From NCBI GenBank assembly GCA_001599915.1, contig BCIG01000005.1:700725-764724 (forward strand): 64,000 nucleotides of DNA, read 5' to 3'. Of this stretch, positions 11,246 through 20,700 are shown in pieces. Origin of the DNA: Symbiotaphrina buchneri (lineage: Eukaryota > Ascomycota > Symbiotaphrinales > Symbiotaphrinaceae). Below the pieces are notes generated by a model that worked only from the letters and a program-made list of their open reading frames with translations, searched no databases and was not told where the DNA came from. The position numbers were made by a program, and so were the translations under genes. The first letter of the stretch is position 1. Each line of letters starts with the position of its first letter.

Positions 11246-11650
11246 TATTTAAATATCTATCCGTATATCAAAGTGGGATTAGTCGTCCTTTGCTTTTTGT
11301 ATGAGAGGGGCGTGCAGTTACCAAAAATAGGGGCGTGTCATTACTCGAGTACCGATTACCTTTTATTTATAGATCGATAGATTAGATAACCCATACCAGA
11401 AGCTTAAATTTGTTGTCACCGAGCAGCCCCGCTATAGTCACGTGCTGATAGTGGCCTAATCCCTAGCGGACGGGGTTTTTGCACCACCAGCTAAATTTCT
11501 CCCGCATTGTCAAGCAATTTACATCTGCTCAAACTGACGACTTGTACGCTGGATTTCATCATCTGCTGCATTGGTTTTCCTCCTTGTTCCTAAGTTCGTT
11601 TGGTCTGAGATCTCCGTTTGGTGCTTTCTAGAGCACGAAAGCTGTCACAT

Positions 11651-14539
11651 ATGGATGGCAATAACGTGCTTCAGTTCTATGGGATACCCGTTTTAGAGGA
11701 GGCTTTGGCAAAAGCCGGGTCTGGAGCAGCGCAAATTGAGGCACTGACTGCACTGCTGAGGGGCGACTATGAAGCAGTGTTCAAGACTGAGTTTGCCCAG
11801 GAGGTGCTGGGCTTTCAAAACACAAAGCGCGAAGTCTCGAGTTCACAGCAGCAACGCTGGGCGTCTTTCATATCAGACCGCTTGAATTCGAGCCTTGGTG
11901 ACTGTGGAGAGAGCGAGTCTCAAGAGTCACAGGCAGAAAGAGAGGCGGTTCAATTCCAGGCTCTGATCCTCAGCTTAGCGGCATTGAATGCATTTTTGCA
12001 ATGCAATGTCACGGGACCTCCTCTCTCCTTCCGTCCAGAAGAGGTTTTTTTCAACCACAATGTTTTAAACGCATACGGCTCGAGCGTGCAAGCTGTCAGG
12101 GACGAGCTCATAAATTCTCTGTCCGTGGATGGAGAGACGGCTTATCGACTGACGCCTAATCCAGAGCTTTTCTGGTTAGCAAAGACCATCATAAATCATT
12201 CAAGCTTCGGCGTGGAGCAAATTGGGATCGCTAGGATGCATGTCAACTTCTTGCATCAGCGAATGCTTACAGAAGCGGCGGCCACACTACAGAAACAGAT
12301 CTTGGATGACTTGAAGTACATTGATGCGAGTATGTTCCCAAATTGGAGCAAGGAAGCAAGAGTGCGGTATCTGCTGGACAGAGCCGCTATCAATACCTAC
12401 TATGGCTTCGACGTCATGGCCAGAAAGGATCTGGATCTTGCTGCAAAGGAGACTGGCCTTCAATTCGCGCTTACGGGCTTACTTGGGAAGAGAACGAAAT
12501 ACCAGCAGAGCGATGTCAGCCAGCTTGTGGTACTCGCCAGGAGTGCTGACGACGCCACTTCAGGAAAGGAGGTTGAGGACAAAACCTCACAGTCAAGGCC
12601 GCAGAAAATTGATCTGAACGACGACACATTACTGGAATCCATCTCATTTACGGAGCGACCCTCGATCTCGAATCCCACTGTACAGGAGGAGGATACTCTA
12701 CCGCCAGCATTAGCATCATTAGATCCCTCAAATCAACCTAGGTTAAATCCTTTGGACTCCATCATTCTACTCTCACTCGCCTCATCCATCACCAATAACT
12801 CCCCAGCGAACGGCCTGACAAGGGAGGAGACTTTGCCATACGCAACACGTGTTCTCGAAGGCGGCAGCTCCAACTGGCAGATCTACACGCAAGCGCTCCT
12901 TGTACGGAGTAGAATAGAGGGCTACAAGTCTCGGACAGTGGAAAGAGGTGTGCTGCAGCTTCAGGCACTGGTTGACCAAGTCATTGCAGAGACAAGTGGT
13001 GAAGAGGCTACCAATTCAGACTCTGCAAATCAGAACACCTCTGCTACTTTCCTCCCCAAGCCGAAGCCGTCCGAGTCGGCACCAGTGACCGAGCGCCTGG
13101 AATACATTCACCAACTGTCAGCCCCGACAAGGTGGGAGCTTGAGGCAGAGTTGGCGCAACGGTGGGTCAGTCTCGGCGCCTTGCGGACAGCTCTAGAAAT
13201 CTACGAACGTCTGCAGATGTGGGCGGAGGTAGCTCTTTGCTGGGCTGCAGTTGAGCGTGAAGACAAAGCTCGGAAGATCATTCGCAAACAGCTCTTCCAC
13301 TCGAAGGCGGGGCCAGCGGGTGATGCTGCTGCCGAAGGCGACGAAGAGGAGACGTGGGAAGGCCCTGAGAGGTCACCGCCCCCTGCAGATGCACCCCGTC
13401 TCTATTCAATACTTGGTGATATCGACAATGACCCCCTGATGTATATGCGAGCTTGGGAGGTCTCGAATCGTCGATATGCTAGAGCACAGCGTTCGCTTGG
13501 GAAATTCTACTTCTCGCGAAACGAATACATGAAGGCAGCGGAAGCGTACGAGGCGTCACTCAAAATCAACCAGCTTAACCACCCCACCTGGTTCGCACTT
13601 GGCTGTATTCGGTTGGAACTGCAGGAATGGTCTGCTGCTATCGAAGCCTTCGCGCGGACAGTCCAACTTGACGACACCGACGCAGAAGCATGGAGCAACC
13701 TTGCTGCCGCCCTTCTGCACATGGAGGCCAAACCACCATCCAGCTCTGAAACCTCTGCAGCAGACGACGAAGAGACCAGCACCGATGGTACCGCCACCTT
13801 TGACCCACAGCGTCCCAAAAGAGATGCCCTCAAGGCTCTCAAACGCGCCTCCTCTCTCTCACATGACTCGTACCGGATCTGGTCCAACGTCCTGGTCGTG
13901 GCCGCCTCGCTCTCGCCTCCCTCCTACAGCGACATGGTACAAGCGCAGACGCGCATCATCGAGCTACGCGGCAGCACGGACGGCGAGAAATGCGTCGACG
14001 AGGACATCCTCGACATGCTCGTGCGGCACACGATCCTGCTCTCGCAGCCCGACGACGGCGGCGAGGGCGCCGAGCCCTTCGATCCGTCCGACCTCAAACC
14101 CGGCCTGCAGTGCATGGTCGTGGAGCTAGTCGAGAAGAAGGTCGTGCCGCTCATAACGGGCTCGCGGCGCCTGTGGCAGATCGTCGCGAGGCTGTATCTC
14201 TGGCTGCGGCGGCCGTCGTCGGCGCTGGCGGCGCATGAGAAGGCGTGGCGCGCGACGCTGGCGAAGCCCGGCTGGGAGGGCGCCGGTGGGGACGAGAAGA
14301 TGTGGAGTGAGGTGGTGGATGCGACGGTGGAGCTGGTGGATGCGTATGAGAGTCTGGGCGGTATGGAGAGGACGGAGGGGTTGGCGGCCGGTAGTGGAGA
14401 GCTGGTCGCGAAGGATTGGAGGTTTAAGGCTAGGAGTGCGATTAGAGGGGTGATGGGTAAGGGGAAAGATAGTTGGGAAGATAGCGAAGGCTTGGAGAGG
14501 TTGAAGGCTGCATTGGAGGGGTTGAAGGGACCGGCTTGA
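11651..14539 (+). CDS. TPR protein of the TTC27/Emw1 family
   Basis: This is an intronless 962-residue protein. The central-to-C-terminal part (residues about 600-700) has tandem TPR units, recognisable in SLGKFYFSRNEYMKAAEAYE, PTWFALGCIRLELQEWSAAI and EAWSNLAAALLH. The layout is a long helical N-terminus, an acidic linker around residue 565 and a TPR array followed by more helices, matching TTC27 (human) and Emw1 (yeast; about 900 residues). Family members are essential, implicated in cell-wall integrity in yeast and as chaperone-linked factors. The exact role here is inferred. The first ATG in frame is 11651; the frame is open upstream but without another ATG. G/C bias is strongest from 13900 to 14300. 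Antisense open frames over the 3' end are composition shadows. Confidence 0.85.
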   Translation: MDGNNVLQFYGIPVLEEALAKAGSGAAQIEALTALLRGDYEAVFKTEFAQEVLGFQNTKREVSSSQQQRWASFISDRLNSSLGDCGESESQESQAEREAVQFQALILSLAALNAFLQCNVTGPPLSFRPEEVFFNHNVLNAYGSSVQAVRDELINSLSVDGETAYRLTPNPELFWLAKTIINHSSFGVEQIGIARMHVNFLHQRMLTEAAATLQKQILDDLKYIDASMFPNWSKEARVRYLLDRAAINTYYGFDVMARKDLDLAAKETGLQFALTGLLGKRTKYQQSDVSQLVVLARSADDATSGKEVEDKTSQSRPQKIDLNDDTLLESISFTERPSISNPTVQEEDTLPPALASLDPSNQPRLNPLDSIILLSLASSITNNSPANGLTREETLPYATRVLEGGSSNWQIYTQALLVRSRIEGYKSRTVERGVLQLQALVDQVIAETSGEEATNSDSANQNTSATFLPKPKPSESAPVTERLEYIHQLSAPTRWELEAELAQRWVSLGALRTALEIYERLQMWAEVALCWAAVEREDKARKIIRKQLFHSKAGPAGDAAAEGDEEETWEGPERSPPPADAPRLYSILGDIDNDPLMYMRAWEVSNRRYARAQRSLGKFYFSRNEYMKAAEAYEASLKINQLNHPTWFALGCIRLELQEWSAAIEAFARTVQLDDTDAEAWSNLAAALLHMEAKPPSSSETSAADDEETSTDGTATFDPQRPKRDALKALKRASSLSHDSYRIWSNVLVVAASLSPPSYSDMVQAQTRIIELRGSTDGEKCVDEDILDMLVRHTILLSQPDDGGEGAEPFDPSDLKPGLQCMVVELVEKKVVPLITGSRRLWQIVARLYLWLRRPSSALAAHEKAWRATLAKPGWEGAGGDEKMWSEVVDATVELVDAYESLGGMERTEGLAAGSGELVAKDWRFKARSAIRGVMGKGKDSWEDSEGLERLKAALEGLKGPA

Positions 14540-14806
14540 TGGATGTATTGCATACAGGTTCGGCGTATGCGCATCTTGTAAATAGCAATGCATATGTGAA
14601 CCATCCGGATAACATCAAAATTCATGACCGTACATGTGGTAGCAGCTTATTTTGATTGATAGGGGAAACCCAGGTAGTTGTAGAAGGTCTCCACTAGTGT
14701 TCTGCTCAAAGCTACTCAAAAAAGACATCACGTTTCACCACCATCTCCAAACTTCCCCTGCCTGCAAAAAGAAAGAAAAACGAAAAGGAAAAATACCCCA
14801 GAAGAC
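14540..14806. other. 3' flank of the TPR gene
   Basis: No gene is seen. The stretch after the TPR stop probably holds its 3' UTR. An A-rich run (14760-14810) becomes the T-rich tail of the minus-strand RNA gene that follows. Confidence 0.5.
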
Positions 14807-14992
14807 AAAAAGCTCGGACTCCAGAACCACCGAAGTGGTCCTGGAGCCCTACGAAAACCCACAAGGTTTTACAGTGGCCAGAGAATCCAGTCGCAGTTAC
14901 GGCTCGAACCCTCCTTAGAGCGGAGACATTACCCATTTAAGAGAGTGGTTTGACGTGGTGCCGCGTTAACCGCTACACCAACAACCCCTTGT
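14807..14992 (-). ncRNA. Candidate RNA polymerase III-transcribed structured RNA (tRNA-like 5' part)
   Basis: Reading the minus strand there is an A box TGGTGTAGCGG at 14980-14970, an exact match to TRGYNNARNNG. It sits in a foldable D-arm: stem GTGT/ACGC with a GG-containing loop. A B box GGTTCGAGCCG at 14910-14900 matches GGTTCGANNCC at 10/11. A 15-bp hairpin follows (14849-14816) whose loop is the very stable cUUCGg tetraloop, then GAGC and a T5 run (14811-14807), the Pol III terminator. The hairpin is fully paired only as minus-strand RNA, where two pairs are G-U; on the plus strand these would be A-C mismatches. The T-arm and anticodon arm do not fold as a tRNA, so this is not an intact tRNA. 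The expected transcript is about 180 nt. I cannot match it to U6, SRP, RNase P or MRP RNA by motif. A tRNA-derived SINE remains possible. Confidence 0.5.
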
Positions 14993-15017
14993 GCTCGAAA
15001 GTGATGGTTTAAAGCGG

Positions 15018-15023
15018 TATATA
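15018..15023 (-). promoter_or_regulatory. TATA box upstream of the candidate Pol III RNA
   Basis: TATATA on the minus strand lies about 40 nt upstream of the A box. This fits yeast-type Pol III genes (SNR6, SCR1-like) in which a TATA element sits about 30 nt before the start site. It could be chance in an AT-containing flank. Confidence 0.35.
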
Positions 15024-15234
15024 AGTGAAGAAAGCACGCCCAGTTGGGCCAAGCGGAGAGAGCCGACCTTTTCCCTCTCCCTCGAATGAATTCATGACAT
15101 ATAGAATGGTGGTTGTACTGTAATCCACATAATATCCGTCCATTACCAAGGATTGTAGAGACCCTCCAGACCATCCACAAGATTCGACGAGCTCATCTGA
15201 ACCGGAGTCCTTCTCATCCATCCACAAAGGATCG

Positions 15235-16050
15235 TTACCAACCATAAGGGTCATCATCGTCACGGTCATCATCATCTCCCATCCCTCCGCTAGCCCACGC
15301 GTCCACATTCCGATAGATACCATTGCCGTCATCAATCACAATGACGCCTCCATCCCTCGACCTTCGCCGTCCGCGGCGCTCACGACTGCGCGATCTCCTC
15401 CGCGCCCGATAATAACCCGGCACCTCGTACTCACCCAATCCAGGCATATACCCCGGATTCATAGCGGTAGCGTTCCAATTCATATTCGGTGGGTAGCCAC
15501 CCTGCCCCCGTGCATCCAAATAAGCCCGCGCCGGCTGTGATCCGCCATAGACACGGGGGTTGTACCCACCGTGAGTGCCAAAGAACTGCGGCGGGACTCG
15601 ATCGATCATCATCTGCGGTAGGCCCATGCCCATGCCCATTGGGCCTCCTGCGCCGCGGTCAGGGAACACGACTCGTTCTAGTGGAATCGGACTGCCATTA
15701 TAACCAGGGCCAGCCATACCTCCGCCACCCCATGGCGCCGCTGGGAGGGGGAGGCCATTCGCGGCTAGGTACCCGGGCATGGGCCAGTTAGGCTGGAGAG
15801 GGTCGAAGAAGGTGTTGGTCCGGGGATCCCAGCCCGCTCGACCACGATGATTGGGATTCTGCACACGCCCTGATGGAGAGATGTGAGGTGGCCGTAGCCC
15901 ATTGTAGTAGGGAGAGTCCATGAGCGTGAAGAACCCGTTGCAGGCGTACCAGTCGCCCTCGTAGAGGTCACGGTAATAGGGATCACTATATCGTCCGCGC
16001 TTTGTATATTTCCAGTCAGCACCACGAGTCCAGTCTCTGAAGCCAGGCAT
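15235..16050 (-). CDS. Hypothetical Gly/Pro/Tyr-rich protein with RS-like C-terminus
   Basis: This intronless 271-residue frame starts MPGFRDWTRGADWKYTKRGRYSDPYYRDL, an aromatic and charged N-terminus that looks folded (DLYEGDWYACNGFF). Residues about 100-200 are Gly/Pro/Met-rich and low complexity. An Arg/Ser-rich basic block (RARRRSRSRERRGRRRSR, about residues 217-234) and a short acidic tail with DDDDRDDDDPYGW follow. Composition suggests a disordered nuclear or RNA-associated protein, but that is speculation. I recognise no domain. The frame length and strong third-position bias argue that it is real. It is divergent from the GYF gene across a 1.7-kb gap. Confidence 0.65.
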   Translation of the reverse strand: MPGFRDWTRGADWKYTKRGRYSDPYYRDLYEGDWYACNGFFTLMDSPYYNGLRPPHISPSGRVQNPNHRGRAGWDPRTNTFFDPLQPNWPMPGYLAANGLPLPAAPWGGGGMAGPGYNGSPIPLERVVFPDRGAGGPMGMGMGLPQMMIDRVPPQFFGTHGGYNPRVYGGSQPARAYLDARGQGGYPPNMNWNATAMNPGYMPGLGEYEVPGYYRARRRSRSRERRGRRRSRDGGVIVIDDGNGIYRNVDAWASGGMGDDDDRDDDDPYGW

Positions 16051-17768
16051 AGAAAGTTTCAGACAAGTATCATTCGTAGAAGGTACAGCATAAACTTTGA
16101 ATCTTACTGGGATTGAAAGAGAACGTGATACAGAAGCAAAAGGGAACCAGGAAGACTCGGCGGGGACTTGGTAGCTTAAAAGGGACCCAAGAACTTACCC
16201 TCGTTCTCAAGTGGCACTGTCAGGCCGTATCCGAATTACTTCGATAGAGGGACCTCCGTAGGACGAGCTGGTCAGAAGTCTCCAACGTTGAGATCAGCAG
16301 CAGGAGGGGTACTTATGATTAGCTGAACAGCCCAGTTTGTGCTACATGAGTCACATATCAAACATCCAACAGAAAGCTACTCGAATCGTGCAACCACCAT
16401 TGGTAGAGCGCGCAGACAATTAATGACAAACGCCGCAAGATCTGTGGCCCTTTCACAGTCGCCAATGTGGTTACGGGAAGAAAGCGCTGGCACCATCTCC
16501 AGCGTAACATCAAGCAGACAGGAGAATCCCGTCGCCGGTCGGCACAGAAAGATTGTTGGTATATTGCCGAACTTAACCTTGAATCAGGGAAAGCTCCCCT
16601 GGAAGAACATATATGAGAAGTCGGAGAATCCGAGATTCATCCGACACAAATTGAGCATCAGACTTCAGTCACCAGCCCAGCTCTATTATGCCAGGAAACA
16701 TAAAGACCAAAAAGAAAAACGGTACGAAGGAAGACTGATTGGAGAGGGGCTCCAACTTTGACCGGCTCCAACTTTGACCGGCTCCTGTGCAGCTGAGTAG
16801 GTCCATCGAGGATTGTCCCCATCAAGCAAACATCCGGAGTGCGCGGAGGCAGCGGGGAAACCTCGGTGAGAATGAGAAGAGCAACAGGACGGAAGAAGCT
16901 CGAAACTCCACGTTACTCGGAAACTGAGATCTGCCTATCTCTTTGAATCTTATTACTCGACGTGATATTTCCGATTCGATTAAAGATACAGGTCACATCG
17001 CAGATTCGTGGACGCAGAACTCATAAGGGGCCTTTCCCGGCACTAGGGTAGGGTAACCGATAGCAGCACAGATCAGGTTCTATCTAGGTAAGGTATGTCT
17101 CGTGACGTTCGACCCGATGATGGATCGCCATATGTCCAGTCTTTTGAGAGCCGATGGGAGCAGCGAAAAGAAAGAGTTAAATCATCGTATGGGGCGCGTT
17201 AAGTTGCATTGCATGTCCAAATACATGTTGCTCCTTGCCTCACTTATGATGATGCAAGGCCGGTCAGTCGCGTCTTCATGCAGGCGCAGTGGGAGGGAAA
17301 AGGGGAAGGGGAAAGGGAGAGGTTGGTGCGCTGTTGGCGTGCAGCAAGCGTGTCAGCAGCCAATCAGAGGGCGTATTCCCTCGTCTACTGGACAGGGGCA
17401 TGGACCATTTTTTGAAGAAGCTCTTGCTCAGTACGTCTCTTGTACGCAAAACTGCACCAGTCTCTTTGCTCCCTTGCGATCTCCAAACGCATCATTTTCC
17501 TTCCGAGCTCTCTCTCTCTGTGACGAAGCAACGTTTCTGCAAATAAAACAGCATCACCTCAGCAGTCCTCACGGCATTACAGTTATACTAATAAATCACC
17601 AACCTCATTCAGCCTCCCTCTCTTTACCGTAACCGAAAACTCGTCGGAACGAACCTTCGTCCAGCCCACCGCCACTATATTTCCGTACCACTCTTCAGCA
17701 ACAACAACCGTCGGGCAGTATTAGAACGTTGGCCTCCTTGACGAGATTCGCATTTTGATCCCTTAGTC
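16051..17768. other. 1.7-kb divergent intergenic region
   Basis: Separates the minus-strand hypothetical (start 16050) from the plus-strand GYF gene (start 17769). Frames at 16339-16761 and 17102-17632 are open but lack motifs or supported splice partners, and I do not call them. The final ~350 nt is rich in CT/CA tracts typical of a fungal 5' UTR, so the GYF gene probably has a long leader. Confidence 0.45.
16748..16785. repeat. 16-bp direct tandem duplication
   Basis: GGCTCCAACTTTGACC occurs twice in direct succession (16748-16763 and 16764-16779) and is followed by a partial third unit GGCTCC. Confidence 0.85.
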
Positions 17769-20700
17769 ATGCCGGCGCCATTCAAATCGACCTTCGCATC
17801 TGCTGCGGCAGGCACCAACAACCCAGAAGCGGGCCCCGGCCGCGGCTCGACGAGGGGTGACGGCAGCGGTGGTGGAGATTGGTATGTGGATCCCAGTATT
17901 GTGGCATCAGTCGGTGTCTACAACACCCTGTATCTGGTTGCTATGGCCCACGTTGTCTGCAGGTGCTGCTGCATTGGCGCAGCGTCTCAAGTGCTTTGAA
18001 GATTTTACTTGCACACCCGTCGGAAAGGATTGCAGAAGCTAATGCACTTCCTCTACAGGTCGCGACCCCGAATCAATGGAGCTACCCAGACATTCCGCCG
18101 CCCTTCTCAAGCTACCTCTTCCACGTTATCCTCTCAGAACGCAAATTCTACCACTGCAACAACACCCGGCGCTTATGTACCTCCACATCAGAATCCCAAC
18201 TACCAGGCCTCGTCTGGCCGGCCGCCCAATGCAGCCGATGCTCGTTATTCAAAGGACCAGTTGCTCGAGCTTTTCAAAGTTCAAAGAGGGGCAGGAGAAT
18301 TGGATAGAAACATCTCAGATTTGTACGTTGGTGACTGGAATCCCGATCGCGTGAATGGTGCAACGCATGCTTGGGGCCGGAAAGAGGAGACGAAAGATCA
18401 TGCATCAGGGCCGGGAATTTGCTGGGAGCATGCTGGGGACGTACAACCGCTGGCCACCATAGAAATGACTGACGAGGAAAAAGAGGTTCGCAATCCCCTG
18501 GAATGGCTCCGTGGCGCACCCGGCTGACTTGTTTCTAGAACTTTTCTACGAGTGTGAACTCTCCCCTTAAACCTCCTCCACAAAAGACCGACAAAGAGAA
18601 TGGGTCTGGTGGTGTGGCAGGCCGGAAGTCTTCCATCTCTCAGGGCCAAGGTGGTCCCAATTCCAGACCTGGCAACCGGCGAAGGGATACTAGCGAATAT
18701 GGAAAGAACCCTCTGTCGTCACCAACAAGTGGTGGCAAGTTTTCTAGAGATGAAGCATCCACTTCTAACGCGCCACCCCTTCTCCGCCGGCGGACTGACC
18801 TCAAAGATGCCTCTCTTGGCTCTCTTGAGGAAAGGGAGAAGGGAAAGCCAGGCGCTGATAGTCCAATAAGCGCGTCTTCTCCTTTTGGCACCTTCAAAAG
18901 GAGTGCTACAGGACCTTTTTCCGCAACCGGCAACGGACCTTCCTCGCCATGGTCGAGCACGTCCCAGGGCATGAGCTTCAGTGCATTTGGCAACTTCGCC
19001 ATAGGAAGTGCCGGGCAGCCTGGTACCCCTGTTGATAAGAAACCCGGGTTCGGGAGCTCGCGCGGCGAAAGTAGGTTCAAAGGGCTCATGGGACGGGATA
19101 GCTCCGAGGACTTATCTTCACGCCTCAAAGAAAAAGGCTCCTCAAACAGTCTTGAAAAGCTGCAGGAAGCCGAACCTGAGCAAGGCACCCAGGGCTGGGG
19201 CAATGGGCGCTCTGGTCGGCCGCTGAGTGGTGAGACTGATCCATTTGGTGACGAAGATACTCGTGCGGGAAGTGCTGCCCTTGGCGGAGGGGAAGACATG
19301 AGCCCTCCTCATCAGAGCGGATTCGGAATTGGGACACCATCTCGTCATATTTCTGGCGATGACCATGGGTTTTCGGCTTTTGGCATGTCCGCTGACATTC
19401 CTGGGTTGCGCTCCCAGCATGGTCCACAAGATCCTGGATACCACCCCTCCAACGAACCGATGAGCCCCACGGATACTAATCCATACCAAAGCCCTGGCCC
19501 TGACCGTGATGACTCAGATGAGGTCGAGACCAACGGATCAGACATCCAGAACATTAACTTGCAGGGCCTTGGAGGTCTGGCAACTGATCAGCGCTTCGGT
19601 CCGCTTGGTCAACCCAGAGGTTATGAAATTGCCGCGAGCGATCGTAGCCAGACTTCCAGTGCCGGCGGGAACCGCGGATTTCCAGGTCTTCCCGGGTTAG
19701 GAGGATTGGGCGGTCTGGCTGGAGGGAGTCCCTGGTCTGCTGCTCCCGCTCCTATTGGTACGCCGAACAGAGAGAGAGCAGGATTGCCCGGCGGCTTTGG
19801 AGAATCCATGTTTGGTGGTATCGGTGATTTGCACTCCCCCAGTCTGGGCAACGTAGGCTCCGGGGGCATGTTTGGTTCCGCTGGCACACCTGGTCTTTCT
19901 GGAACAGGGACAATTGGTCGAGGCAGCAAGTTGGGGTCTTTGTTCCCCCAAGCTATGCAAGAGCAGATGCGGACTGAAGTCGGGAGGCAATCTGGAGAAG
20001 AATCGGACGAAGCTAGATCTGCCTTTGCAAACCTGGCTCCTGGTTCTGGAGCTCCGCGAAAGGAAACCGATAGTCCTTTCCGAGGAAACCGGGGGATGTT
20101 TGATGACCTGTTTGGTACACAACCATTTGGGCAACCGGCCCGAAGCGGCTCCGGCGGTGCTCAGAACCAAGGCATCCAACCACCCGCCAATCAACCGCCT
20201 GCTTCTCAGCAACGTACGATGGTCATGCCGGATAGGATGAGATGGATCTACAAGGACCCTCAGGGTAACACTCAAGGGCCTTGGTCTGGGCTTGAAATGC
20301 ACGACTGGTATAAGGCTGGCTTCTTTACTGCTGAGTTGTTAGTAAGGAAGTACGAGGACCCTGACTATGAGCCTTTGGCACAACTTATACGTCGAATTGG
20401 GAATTCCAGGGAGCCCTTCCTTGTTCCCCAAATCGGTATCCCTCATGGCCCGCCGAGCACGCAAGCTCCAGGCCAGACAGCCACCGCGGGCACAGCCGGA
20501 CCTGGCACCGCACAACCTCCTTTTGCCAGCTTATTTCCTAGTTTCGGGACGACACTCACAGCAGAACAGCAAAACGCACTTGAACGCAGGAAGCAAGAGG
20601 AGCAGTACCTTATGGCGAGGCAAAAGGAACATCTTGCTCAGCAACAAGTCATGGCTAAACAGATGCAACATATACAACCCCCTCATGCCATATTTCCCCA

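Larger units (their letters stand above)
10827..11365. mobile_element. Inverted-repeat element, copy 2, left end missing
   Basis: The interior aligns with copy 1 in the same order: GATAGATCAATCAA, ATATATCAGATCTATC, TATCTATCTGGTTTA, GCCATCTTATACC, ATATCAAAGTG, then TTTTTGTATGAGAGGGGC. The right inverted arm (11300-11360) is fuller than in copy 1 and matches copy 1's left arm including its internal portion. No left arm is seen before 10827, so this copy is 5'-truncated. Four perfect copies of ATCGTATCAA sit at 10831-10870. The element is interrupted at 11068 by the MITE listed separately. Confidence 0.6.
10693..11650. other. Intergenic region filled by repeat copy 2 and a nested MITE
   Basis: Between the reductase and the TPR gene. 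About 10827-11365 is the second repeat copy. The remaining ~285 nt (11366-11650) is the promoter and leader of the TPR gene. No protein-coding frame is supported. Confidence 0.6.

Noticed and set aside
13924-14625. Long minus-strand frame (233 codons) over the 3' end of the TPR gene
   Set aside because: It is antisense to a clearly coding exon in a GC-biased stretch. Its Ser/Pro/Arg composition is what antisense codon bias produces, and there are no motifs.
14880-14992. Intact tRNA gene on the minus strand, suggested by A and B boxes
   Set aside because: The D arm folds, but the anticodon stem and T stem do not pair and the acceptor stem is poor. It was kept only as a candidate Pol III RNA.
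15235-15335. GATGATGAC-type simple repeat at the end of the minus-strand hypothetical gene
   Set aside because: It is explained by the acidic Asp-rich C-terminus of that protein rather than an independent repeat.
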